Below are positions 18,688 through 28,551 of a stretch of 64,000 nt of DNA, in pieces. The translations under genes were made by a program, and so were the position numbers. Location of the stretch: assembly GCF_024701375.2 (NCBI RefSeq), contig NZ_CP113910.1, positions 3,224,001-3,288,000 on the forward strand. Direction: 5' to 3'. This DNA is from Streptomyces sp. KMM 9044 (GTDB taxonomy: Bacteria > Actinomycetota > Actinomycetes > Streptomycetales > Streptomycetaceae). Position 1 is the first letter of the stretch. Each line of letters begins with the position of its first letter. The notes under the pieces were generated by a model. It did no database searches and was not told the DNA's origin. It was given only the letters and a program-made list of their open reading frames with translations.

Positions 18688-19138
18688 CTGAACCTCGCGA
18701 GGAAGGGAGCAACGGAAAACCATCGGGCGAACAGGTCCGCTCCGAAGTGGCCATCCCTTGGTAACCCCTCCGCCCACACGGGCACAAAAAGGGCCATCTA
18801 CGACAGACCTTCGTACTCCCACAGTGAGACGGACGTCTCTTGACACCTCGCCCGTACCGGACGAAAGCCCCACCCGCGGCCGGTCGATCAGAGTTTTACG
18901 TTAAATGTCTGTTTTGCCTTTTAGTATTTCTCCACTATTCCGGCTAGTACCGGACGAAACGCCTGTGGAGCATGTCACCGGGGGCGGGGTGCGGACATTC
19001 CATAAATGTGGCGTGCACCTCTCTGGCCGCCTACCGCGCGGTAACCCTACGGTTCACCTCGCGTCACTCTCCACGGCGAACATGCACACGACTCATCGAC
19101 CCGTTGGCAGCGTCACGAGCCCGAGAGGCCCCCACCAC
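18688..19138. promoter_or_regulatory. Divergent region between M23 peptidase and HAD phosphatase, with 13-bp direct repeats
   Basis: 451 bp without a credible gene. It includes an unusually A+T-rich block (about 18890-18945). GTACCGGACGAAA occurs twice in direct orientation (18854-18866 and 18947-18959). GGTAACC motifs occur near 18760 and 19040, resembling half-sites of the envelope regulator MtrA. A long GC hairpin may form in the M23 leader (18715-18780). No riboswitch family was recognised. Confidence 0.5.
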
Positions 19139-19759
19139 ATGAGAAGCCGACGCCCCTGGCTGCGCCGCGCATCGGTCACCGCCGTCTCCACCACGGCTCT
19201 GGTGGCCCTGGCCGTCCCCGCCCAGGCAGCGACCGCCACCGGCACCTCCGCACCGGCCGCCGCAGACATCGACTACGACGCCTGGCAGCGGGACTGCCAG
19301 GCGGTCATGGACCAGGCCCTGCCACAGCTGCAGCAGCGGATCGCGAACCCGCGGCCGGGCGAGAAGCAGGCGATCGTCCTCGACATCGACAACACCGCCC
19401 TGGAGTCCGACTTCGGCTTCAGCTTCCCGGCACCGGCCAACGAGCCGGTCCTGGAGGTCGCGCAGTACGCCCAGGAGCGCGGCGTGGCGGTGTTCTTCGT
19501 GACCGCCCGGCCGGGCATCATCGAGGCCTTCACCGAGTACAACCTCGACCACGCCGGGTACGAGTCCGCCGGTCTGTACGTCCGCAGCCTCACCGACCTG
19601 TTCCGGAACGTGGCCGCCTACAAGACGGCCAGGCGCGTCGACATCGAGTCGAAGGGCTACACGATCATCGCCAACATCGGCAACAACGACACCGACCTGT
19701 CGGGCGGCCACGCCGAGAGGACCTACAAGCTGCCGGACTACGACGGCCAGCTCTCGTAA
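19139..19759 (+). CDS. Secreted HAD-superfamily acid phosphatase (class B type)
   Basis: Product of 206 residues with a Sec signal peptide ending near VPAQAA (about residue 31) and a HAD phosphatase domain. Motif I is IVLDIDNTALES (DxDxT), motif II is FFVTARPG and the C-terminal acidic motif is NIGNNDTDLSGG. This fits the acid phosphatase, class B/HAD subfamily IIIB. It probably releases phosphate from extracellular esters. ATG at 19139 with GAGAGG upstream is preferred; the longer frame from 18905 crosses the A+T-rich intergenic DNA. Confidence 0.9.
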   Translation: MRSRRPWLRRASVTAVSTTALVALAVPAQAATATGTSAPAAADIDYDAWQRDCQAVMDQALPQLQQRIANPRPGEKQAIVLDIDNTALESDFGFSFPAPANEPVLEVAQYAQERGVAVFFVTARPGIIEAFTEYNLDHAGYESAGLYVRSLTDLFRNVAAYKTARRVDIESKGYTIIANIGNNDTDLSGGHAERTYKLPDYDGQLS

Positions 19760-19769
19760 CCCCGGACAC

Positions 19770-19822
19770 GGCAGCCGAAAGGGGCCGGTGCCCCTCTCGG
19801 GCACCGGCCCCTTTCGGCTGCC
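19770..19822. terminator. Strong bidirectional terminator (24-bp stem)
   Basis: A perfect 24-bp stem (starts GGCAGCCGAAAGGGGCCGG) with a 5-nt loop CTCTC lies between the convergent HAD phosphatase and clpC genes. Confidence 0.92.
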
Positions 19823-19852
19823 GTCACGCTGACGCGTTACGCACTGACGTGC

Positions 19853-22378
<2,526 letters not shown>

Positions 22379-22752
22379 CGTTAATCGCTCCTCAGAGCGG
22401 TCAGGCAGTGGGGGGAACTTCCCCTCCCTGTCCTTCCGCAGCTTAGTCCCGCGAGCGGGGACCGCTCATTCCAACTGCCGACACCGTCGATGGCCTCCTG
22501 ACCTCGAACGCCGACATATGCTCCAACCCGATGGTGCGAGACGATGTTCCCGCAGACCAGGCAGTTACCCCTATCGCCAGTACGCCGATGGCGAACGCGG
22601 GACGTGCCGCCCCGTGTGTCGCCCCCTCCCACTAGGGGTGTCTTACCCGCTGCGACCGACGGTCCATGCCGGGCAGAGGGGTTCCCTCCGCTACGGGCGA
22701 ACAACCTCGCGCCCCCCGGCCCCCGCACGCCTCCGCGTTCGACACCCTTTGC
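22379..22752. promoter_or_regulatory. clpC upstream region with ClgR-box-like site
   Basis: Intergenic 374 bp between clpC and the divergent gene at 22753. On the minus strand 22596-22580 reads GTTCGCCATCGGCGTAC, one base off the symmetric GTTCGC-N5-GCGAAC pattern associated with ClgR, the known activator of clp genes. The site is about 200 bp upstream of the clpC start, so the promoter would have to lie between. Confidence 0.5.
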
Positions 22753-23499
22753 ATGTACACGCAGACCCAGCGTAACCCGGACGGTCTTCCTGCGGTTGCG
22801 CCTGGCATGGCCGGCACCGCCCTCTCCGTCATCCCCGTCACCCCGGGCCCGCTCGTCCCCGCGCACCGTTCCGTCACCACGGCCGAGGGGTCCCGGGGCG
22901 GTCCGGACGACCCGGTCCTGCGCTGGTACGAGGACGAACAGGGGTGGCCGACGCTGCCCGGTTCTCCGGTACGCCTGTCGGTGGGGGTGCGCTTCGACGT
23001 CCTGGACGTCCCCGCCGAGGCCGGCCGTGCGGCGCTGGAGCGTCTGGAACTCCGGGGGCCGGTGGCCCTGCAGGGCGGCCGGACGCGGCTGCTGGTGGCC
23101 GTGGGCAGCGCGGAGGAACTGCCGGGGCTGCTCGCCTGGCTGGAGTGGGGCACGCTGGCCCTCGATCTGGCCGCGGTCGGCGCGGGCGGGCTCATCGACG
23201 CCCCGCCACCCCCGGGGGCGGTCGGCCACGGTGCCGTCCGGCCGCTTCCGCCGGACCACACCGGCACACAGGGGGCCGCCGTGTGGCTGCGGCCCCCCGA
23301 GCCGGGGCGCGAGGTCGAGGCCTCGCTGCCGACACTGTCGGCGACGGGGGGCCGTGGGGGCGCCCCCGATCTCGTACGGCTGGTGAACACGGTGGCCACG
23401 CAGTGCCACCGGCTCCGGCTCCTGCGCGCCTGCGGCCGACCACCGGCCGGGGGACGCGGGGCGGGACGGACCGGCAGTCAGCCGTTGGCCTGCTCGTAG
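22753..23499 (+). CDS. Conserved hypothetical protein between clpC and lsr2
   Basis: 248 residues from ATG 22753. Composition is typical of a soluble Streptomyces protein: an N-terminal flexible segment (to about 50), a middle alpha/beta part (WYEDEQGWPTLPGSPVRLSV, GVRFDVLDVPAEAGR, LLVAVGSAEELPGLLAWLEW) and a Pro/Gly-rich end. The middle is reminiscent of the N-terminal half of DNA primase/polymerase-like proteins, but I see no catalytic motif, so function is unassigned. Its 3' end overlaps lsr2 by 22 bp on the other strand. Confidence 0.75.
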   Translation: MYTQTQRNPDGLPAVAPGMAGTALSVIPVTPGPLVPAHRSVTTAEGSRGGPDDPVLRWYEDEQGWPTLPGSPVRLSVGVRFDVLDVPAEAGRAALERLELRGPVALQGGRTRLLVAVGSAEELPGLLAWLEWGTLALDLAAVGAGGLIDAPPPPGAVGHGAVRPLPPDHTGTQGAAVWLRPPEPGREVEASLPTLSATGGRGGAPDLVRLVNTVATQCHRLRLLRACGRPPAGGRGAGRTGSQPLACS

Positions 23500-23816
23500 G
23501 CCTCGCGAATGGCCGCGGGGACCCGGCCGCGGTCGTTGACCTCGTGGCCGTTCTCCTTCGCCCAGGCGCGGATCGCCGCGGTGTCCTGGTTGCCGCCGGA
23601 AGCGGCGGCACGCGCCTTTCCACGCCCGCCCGAAGCGCGGCCTCCCGTGCGCCGGCCGCCCTTCACGTAAGGCTCGAGAAGGCCACGGAGCTTGTCCGCA
23701 TTGGCGGTGGTGAGATCGATCTCGTATGTCTTGCCGTCCAACGCGAACGTCACGGTCTCGTCCGCCTCACCGCCGTCGAGGTCGTCGACAAGAAGAACCT
23801 GAACCTTCTGCGCCAC
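23478..23816 (-). CDS. lsr2: Nucleoid-associated silencer Lsr2
   Basis: Lsr2 is the H-NS-like xenogeneic silencer that binds A+T-rich DNA. The 112-residue protein begins MAQKVQVLLVDDLDGGEADE (dimerisation domain), has a basic Gly/Arg linker and the C-terminal AT-hook-like domain with the RGR motif (NDRGRVPAAIREAYEQANG). GTG at 23816 follows AAAGGAA by 5 bp; an in-frame ATG 15 bp upstream overlaps that ribosome site and is less likely. TATAAC on the minus strand near 23883 could be its -10. Confidence 0.96.
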   Translation of the reverse strand: MAQKVQVLLVDDLDGGEADETVTFALDGKTYEIDLTTANADKLRGLLEPYVKGGRRTGGRASGGRGKARAAASGGNQDTAAIRAWAKENGHEVNDRGRVPAAIREAYEQANG

Positions 23817-24114
23817 CGGATTTCCTTTCATCGATAACGTCAGGGCCTGGGTGTACCGGCGTCCGCCGTATCGCCGTCCCCTGTTATATCCACTGCTGCA
23901 GTACATCGGAAAGCAAACCGCTTTTGCCGGAAAAACACAAACCCCGGGAGAGACGGGCTGCCCGCCCGCAGTCCGGAAACGTGCGCGTTTCGGACATAGG
24001 GAACCGGGCAAGGCCCACGGCGGCGAAGCAACTGCGGAAGCAAGTACGGAATATGCCCTGGCGTCGCCCGCCGAGGGCCTCCGTCCCGAGGTGCCGGATG
24101 CGGAACGCCGAAGA

Positions 24115-24648
24115 TCACAGATGCAGAAGCATCCTGCTGTTGCCCAGGGTGTTCGGTTTCACTCGTTCGAGACCGAGGAACTCCGCGACACCCTCGTCGT
24201 AGGAACGCAGCAGCTCGGTGTACACATCGGTGTCGACGGGCGTCTCGCCGATCTCCACGAAGCCGTGCTTGCCGAAGAACTCGACTTCGAAGGTCAGACA
24301 GAAAACACGGCGAACACCGAGCCGTCGGGCCGTCTGCAGCAACTTCTCCATCAAGCGATGCCCCACACCGGCACCCTTCAGCCCGGGCTTCACCGCGAGA
24401 GTGCGGACTTCCGCAAGGTCTTCCCACATCACGTGCAGCGCGCCGCAGCCGACGACCTCCCCGTTGTCGTCCCGTTCCGCGATCCAGAACTCCTGGATGG
24501 CCTCGTAAAGCGTCACCGTTGCTTTGTCGAGCAGGATGCCCTCGCGGACGTAGGCGTCAAGGAGGTGACGAACGGCGGGGACATCGCTGGTGCGGGCCCG
24601 TCGGACGGTGATGGCTTTTGCGGGGACATCCGGGCTGTCTGCTGACAT
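24115..24648 (-). CDS. Amino-acid N-acetyltransferase (ArgA-type GNAT)
   Basis: GNAT protein of 177 residues whose A motif (VRTLAVKPGLKGAGVGHRLM) binds acetyl-CoA. The rest (FCLTFEVEFFGKHGFVEIGE) matches the short stand-alone N-acetylglutamate synthases of actinobacteria, the first step of arginine synthesis. ATG at 24648. It lies 9 bp downstream of the BlaI-type gene on the same strand, so the two may be cotranscribed. Confidence 0.85.
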   Translation of the reverse strand: MSADSPDVPAKAITVRRARTSDVPAVRHLLDAYVREGILLDKATVTLYEAIQEFWIAERDDNGEVVGCGALHVMWEDLAEVRTLAVKPGLKGAGVGHRLMEKLLQTARRLGVRRVFCLTFEVEFFGKHGFVEIGETPVDTDVYTELLRSYDEGVAEFLGLERVKPNTLGNSRMLLHL

Positions 24649-24657
24649 GAGCGGACG

Positions 24658-25209
24658 CTATCGCCCACGCGGGCCCTCGGCCGAGGCGGGGTTCTCCACA
24701 GAGGGTTCCGCAGGCGGGGGTTGTTCGGACGATCCGGCTTGTCCGGCCGTTCCGGGCTGTTCCGTTCCCTGCTGTTCCGGCGTTCCCGGCTGTTCGGCCG
24801 GCCGGCGTTGTTCCGTGGTTTCCGGAAGGGGTGCGACGCGTACGGCATCGGTGAGGGCCTGGCGCTGTTCCTCGCTCATCATCCCGAAGAAGGCGACGAG
24901 TGCGGCGGCGGCGTTGTCGCTTCGCGACCAGGCCTCGTTCATCAGTGCGGCGGCGTAGGCGGCGCGGGTGGAGACCGCCTCATATCGATAGGCCCGGCCT
25001 TCCGCCTGGCGGCGCACCCAGCCCTTCTGATGGAGATTGTCCAGAACGGTCATCACCGTGGTGTACGCGATGGACCGCTCCTTCTGCAGATCTTCGAGGA
25101 CTTCCCTGACGGTGACCGGGCGGTTCCACTTCCACACCCGCGTCATGACCGCGTCTTCGAGTTCTCCCAGTGGGCGAGGCACACCTCGTAACAATAGTGC
25201 GAAATCCAT
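24658..25209 (-). CDS. BlaI/MecI/CopY family transcriptional regulator
   Basis: The N-terminal winged helix (PLGELEDAVMTRVWKWNRPV ... TTVMTVLDNLHQKGWVRRQAEGRAYRY) is that of BlaI-type repressors. The C-terminal part after about residue 115 is a Glu/Pro/Gln-rich tail instead of extra folded sequence. Two starts are possible: ATG 25209 (183 aa, no ribosome site, perhaps leaderless) and GTG 25182 (174 aa, better matching the family start). No BlaR1/M56 sensor gene is adjacent, so the signal is unknown. Confidence 0.88.
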   Translation of the reverse strand: MDFALLLRGVPRPLGELEDAVMTRVWKWNRPVTVREVLEDLQKERSIAYTTVMTVLDNLHQKGWVRRQAEGRAYRYEAVSTRAAYAAALMNEAWSRSDNAAAALVAFFGMMSEEQRQALTDAVRVAPLPETTEQRRPAEQPGTPEQQGTEQPGTAGQAGSSEQPPPAEPSVENPASAEGPRGR

Positions 25210-25245
25210 ATCATGGCGTGCTGATCATGCGTGAAGAGCGACGAA

Positions 25246-25278
25246 CGCGAACAAAACGCGAACAAAACGCGAACAAAA
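25246..25278. repeat. 11-bp tandem repeat (CGCGAACAAAA x3)
   Basis: Three perfect copies in the gap between the BlaI-type gene and the downstream end of the small membrane gene. The last copy runs into the A-tract that serves as the terminator U-tract on the minus strand. Confidence 0.9.
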
Positions 25279-25299
25279 AAGGGCGCACGACTCGCGCCC
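25275..25299 (-). terminator. Intrinsic terminator with U-tract
   Basis: On the minus strand a GGGCGC/GCGCCC hairpin (25299-25281) is followed by TTTTTT. It terminates the unit ending with the small membrane gene at 25367. Confidence 0.85.
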
Positions 25300-25366
25300 G
25301 GTCACGCTCGAGTCGTACGCCGGATCCGTCTCCCGCGCCGCCCGCGGTCGGCCGGACAGCCGTCGG

Positions 25367-25558
25367 TCAGCCCGTCGGTCGGGCCTCGGTCTCGGCGGAG
25401 GCCCGGTGGGGCGCCTCCGCGCGGGCGAGGGCCGCGTCCACGGCGGCGTCCTCCTTGGCCTTGTTGGCGCCGCCCTGGGTCTTCACGATCACCCGGATCA
25501 CGCCGATGAAGAGGACGGCCATGACGGCCGGGGGCAGGAGCGCGGAGACGTAGTCCAT
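25367..25558 (-). CDS. Small single-span membrane protein
   Basis: A 63-residue protein starting MDYVSALLPPAVMAVLFIGV: one N-terminal membrane helix (about 5-27), then a charged, Ala-rich helical tail (KAKEDAAVDAALARAEAP). It lies 85 bp downstream of the gene ending at 25644, before an intrinsic terminator. Function unknown; the layout resembles small Streptomyces membrane proteins with a cytoplasmic tail. Confidence 0.75.
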   Translation of the reverse strand: MDYVSALLPPAVMAVLFIGVIRVIVKTQGGANKAKEDAAVDAALARAEAPHRASAETEARPTG

Positions 25559-25643
25559 GGATCCAGGGTAGCCAGGGCCCGGCTGACGGCCGGGCGGGGG
25601 TGGGGGTGCGGCGGACGCGCGCGGCGGCTCCGCGGCAGGCTTC

Positions 25644-26393
25644 TCAGCCCGCGGCGAGCCGCCGGCCCTGCGGGGGCGGGGCGGGCTTGCGACGGGGGAA
25701 GACCTCGCCCGGGGTGGGGACGGGCCGGTCCGGCTTCGGGTTGCCGGGTGCGGGGGCGTCGGGAGCCGGCGCGGGTTCGGGCCGGGGAGCGGACGGCTTG
25801 CGCTCCGGCTCCTTCTCCGGCTTCTCGGCGGCCTGGCCGCCCGGCAGGGCGAGGAGGCGCGTGCGGGAGGCGGGGACGGCGGACAGGGGGCCCTGGGGCG
25901 GCGGAGCTGCGGACGGACTGCCCGGCGGGGACCCCACGGACCCCACGGAGCCCACGGAGCCCACAGAGCCCACAGAGCCCACGCGGACCGTACGGCCGGC
26001 GAGGCGGGCGCGCACGTCCTGCTCGGCGAGGAGCCGGCAGCGGTCCAGGAGAGCGGCGGCGCCGGGATTGCCGCGCAGCGCCCGGAGGGCGGCGAGGTCG
26101 TCGGCGTCCGGGCGGTAGCCGGCACCCAGCGCCTCCTCCAGGAGCCTGAGATAGCCGACGACGGTGCCGGGGAGGGCAGCGCGGTAGCGGCCGAGGTCGG
26201 CCACCAGGAAGGCGCGCAGGCGGGCACCCTCCCCCGTCGCCTCGTCGAGGGACTCGGCGAGGCGGAGGCAGTCCTGGACGTCTTCGGCCGAGGCGGACGT
26301 GGGATGCAGGGCGAGGGCGAGGGCACGGCGGAGCACACACAGCTCCTCCGCACCGAACGCCATGCCGCCGCGGGATCCGTAGGGCGTGGGCAT
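25644..26393 (-). CDS. Hypothetical protein, helical N-domain and Pro-rich C-terminus
   Basis: From ATG 26393 (MPTPYGSRGGMAFGAEELCV) the 249-residue product has a helical N-terminal domain of about 120 residues (ELCVLRRALALALHPTSASA, DEATGEGARLRAFLVADLGR, YLRLLEEALGAGYRPDADDL). Next is a GSV triplet repeat (about 145-162) from a 9-bp DNA repeat at 25932-25983. The tail is rich in Pro, Lys and Arg. No signal peptide. Function not recognised. Confidence 0.75.
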   Translation of the reverse strand: MPTPYGSRGGMAFGAEELCVLRRALALALHPTSASAEDVQDCLRLAESLDEATGEGARLRAFLVADLGRYRAALPGTVVGYLRLLEEALGAGYRPDADDLAALRALRGNPGAAALLDRCRLLAEQDVRARLAGRTVRVGSVGSVGSVGSVGSVGSPPGSPSAAPPPQGPLSAVPASRTRLLALPGGQAAEKPEKEPERKPSAPRPEPAPAPDAPAPGNPKPDRPVPTPGEVFPRRKPAPPPQGRRLAAG

Positions 26394-26737
26394 GTGACGA
26401 CGATACGCGCTAATCGGACAAACAGCGCATAGCGCACGGGTGTGGCGTGCGGGCGGGCGCGGTTCCACCCGGGTGGGGGCGGGCCTGGTGAGGGCCGCCC
26501 GGTCCCGCTCCGGACGCGGTGACGAATCAGCGGGGCCCGCAGCCCGGCTCCGCCGGCCGTGGCGCTTTCCGGGAACGTGTCACGGTCCGCGGCAGGAACA
26601 CCCGGGGCCGCACGGCGTGGACTCACAGGGCCCGGCCCGTTCCACGAGGCGTGCGGACCGGCGGGCAGCCCCCGTACGGCTCGGGACCGGCTGCCCGCGG
26701 CCCGCGTCCGGTCCCGGAGCGCCGCGTCCGGGTGGCG
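26394..26737. other. Intergenic region downstream of coaX
   Basis: 344 bp between the start of the minus-strand hypothetical gene and the coaX stop. It contains the promoter of the former and a hairpin at 26661-26698. The remaining sequence is G+C-rich without codon periodicity; I see nothing else in it. Confidence 0.5.
26661..26698 (-). terminator. Candidate coaX-operon terminator
   Basis: A perfect 10-bp stem (GCGGGCAGCC/GGCTGCCCGC) with an 18-nt loop lies 40 bp after the coaX stop. No U-tract follows, as is common in Streptomyces. Confidence 0.6.
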
Positions 26738-27535
26738 CTACATCCGCGACACGTTCCGTTCGTGGACCAGGCGCAGGCCGACCAGGGTCAGCCAGGGCTC
26801 GTGCTCGTCGATGACCGTGCTCTCGCCCAGGACCATCGGCGCGAGTCCGCCGGTCGCGATGACGGTCACCTCGTCGGGGTCGTCGGAGAGCTCGCGGACC
26901 ATCCGGCGGACGACGCCGTCGACCTGGCCGGCGAAGCCGTAGATGATGCCGGACTGCATCGCCTCGACCGTGTTCTTGCCGATCACGCTCCGGGGCCGGG
27001 CCACCTCGATCTTGCGGAGCTGCGCGCCGCGGACGCCGAGCGCCTCGACGGAGATCTCGATGCCGGGGGCGATCACGCCGCCGACGTACTCCCCGCGCGC
27101 GCTGACCGCGTCGAAGGTGGTGGCGGTGCCGAAGTCGACGACGACGGCGGGTCCGCCGTACAGGTCGACGGCGGCGACCGCGTTGATGATGCGGTCCGCG
27201 CCGACCTCCTTGGGGTTGTCGGTGAGGATCGGCACGCCGGTCTTGACGCCCGGCTCGACCAGGACCGCGGGAACGTCGCCGTAGTAGCGGCGGGTCACCT
27301 CGCGGAGTTCGTGCAGGACGGAGGGGACGGTCGCGCAGATGGCGATGCCGTCGATGCCGTCGCCCAGTTCGTCGCCGAGCAGGGGATGCATGCCCATCAG
27401 GCCCTGGAGGAGGACGGCGAGCTCGTCGGCGGTGCGGCGCGCGTCCGTGGAGATCCGCCAGTGCTCGACGATGTCCTCGCCGTCGAACAGGCCCAGGGTG
27501 GTGTGCGTGTTGCCCACGTCGATCGTCAGCAGCAT
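26738..27535 (-). CDS. coaX: Type III pantothenate kinase
   Basis: CoaX phosphorylates pantothenate, the first step of CoA synthesis. The 265-residue ASKHA protein has the P-loop-like DVGNTHTTLGLFDG motif at residue 5, VVVDFGTATTFDAV (catalytic Asp region) and the GGVIAPGIEIS motif. ATG at 27535 is 9 bp after the nadC stop. It is the last gene of the DUF2520-panC-nadB-nadC-coaX unit, so pantothenate synthesis and use are cotranscribed with NAD synthesis. Confidence 0.97.
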   Translation of the reverse strand: MLLTIDVGNTHTTLGLFDGEDIVEHWRISTDARRTADELAVLLQGLMGMHPLLGDELGDGIDGIAICATVPSVLHELREVTRRYYGDVPAVLVEPGVKTGVPILTDNPKEVGADRIINAVAAVDLYGGPAVVVDFGTATTFDAVSARGEYVGGVIAPGIEISVEALGVRGAQLRKIEVARPRSVIGKNTVEAMQSGIIYGFAGQVDGVVRRMVRELSDDPDEVTVIATGGLAPMVLGESTVIDEHEPWLTLVGLRLVHERNVSRM

Positions 27536-27544
27536 GGCCGGCCC

Positions 27545-28546
27545 CTACTCCGCCGCTCGCAGGTCCAGGCCGATGTCCAGGATCGGCGAGGAGTGCGTGA
27601 GGGCGCCCACGGCGAGGTAGTCGACCCCCGTGTCGGCGTACGCCCTCGCGTTGCCGAGGGTGAGCCGGCCGGACGCCTCCAGGGCGGCGCGGCCGGCGAC
27701 GAGAGCCACCGCCTCCTCGCACTCGCCGGGGGTGAAGTTGTCCAGCAGGATCAGGTCGGCGCCGGCTTCCAGGACCTCGCGGAGCTGGTGCAGGGTGTCG
27801 ACCTCGACCTCGATCGGCACGTCGGGGAAGCGTTCCCGGACAGCCTGGAAGGCCTGGGCGACGCCGCCCGCGGCGACCACATGGTTGTCCTTGACCAGGG
27901 CCGCGTCGGAGAGCGACATGCGGTGGTTGACGCCACCGCCGCAGCGCACGGCGAACTTCTCCAGGGAGCGCAGGCCCGGAGTGGTCTTGCGGGTGTCGCG
28001 GACCTTGGCCTGCGTTGTGCCCAGAACGTCCGCCCACGCGCGCGTGGCCGTGGCGACACCCGAGAGGCGGCACAGGAGGTTCAGGGCGCTGCGTTCCGCC
28101 GTGAGGAGGTCGCGGGTACGGGCGGTGACGGAGAGGAGCCTGGCGCCTGCTTCCACCCGGTCTCCGTCCTCCACGTGCCGTTCCACCTCGAACTCCGCCG
28201 TGCAGACCACCGAGACGACCGCCTCGGCGACCCTGAGACCCGCCACCACGCCCGCCTCCCGCGCGGTGAAGTCGGCGGTGGCGACGGCGTCCTCGGGGAT
28301 GGTCGCGACCGTCGTCACGTCCACGCCGTGGGCGAGGTCCTCCTGGAGGGCGACGGTGGCGATGTCCTCGACCTCCACCGGGTCCAGCCCCGCGTCGGCC
28401 AGGAGCTCGGCGAGCGCGGAGTCGAGGCCGCACTCCAGGTAGGTCTCGTCGTAGGTCTCGCCGTAGCTCTCGTCGCTGTCCGCGCCGCAGGCGCAGCCGT
28501 CGCCGCAGCCGCCGGACGGGGCGAGGGGAAGGTCTGGTGTGGTCAC
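27545..28546 (-). CDS. nadC: Nicotinate-nucleotide pyrophosphorylase (carboxylating)
   Basis: NadC converts quinolinate and PRPP to nicotinate mononucleotide. The 333-residue protein carries the quinolinate phosphoribosyltransferase N-domain (VEDIATVALQEDLAHGVDVT) and barrel (RKTTPGLRSLEKFAVRCGGG, NHRMSLSDAALVKDNH, EVEVDTLHQL). It is longer than usual because of a 40-residue start with a Cys-rich motif (GGCGDGCACG). GTG at 28546 was chosen; GTG 28555 overlapping the nadB stop (GTGA) is also possible. Confidence 0.95.
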   Translation of the reverse strand: MTTPDLPLAPSGGCGDGCACGADSDESYGETYDETYLECGLDSALAELLADAGLDPVEVEDIATVALQEDLAHGVDVTTVATIPEDAVATADFTAREAGVVAGLRVAEAVVSVVCTAEFEVERHVEDGDRVEAGARLLSVTARTRDLLTAERSALNLLCRLSGVATATRAWADVLGTTQAKVRDTRKTTPGLRSLEKFAVRCGGGVNHRMSLSDAALVKDNHVVAAGGVAQAFQAVRERFPDVPIEVEVDTLHQLREVLEAGADLILLDNFTPGECEEAVALVAGRAALEASGRLTLGNARAYADTGVDYLAVGALTHSSPILDIGLDLRAAE

Positions 28547-28551
28547 TGCTG

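Noticed and set aside
18688..18900. Possible ydaO (c-di-AMP) riboswitch before the M23 peptidase
   Set aside because: Such riboswitches occur before actinobacterial wall hydrolases and disA is nearby, but I could not find the conserved ydaO core; only a GC-rich hairpin is present.
24658..25209. BlaI-BlaR type beta-lactam resistance module
   Set aside because: Only the repressor-like gene is present. No BlaR1/M56 sensor or beta-lactamase is adjacent.
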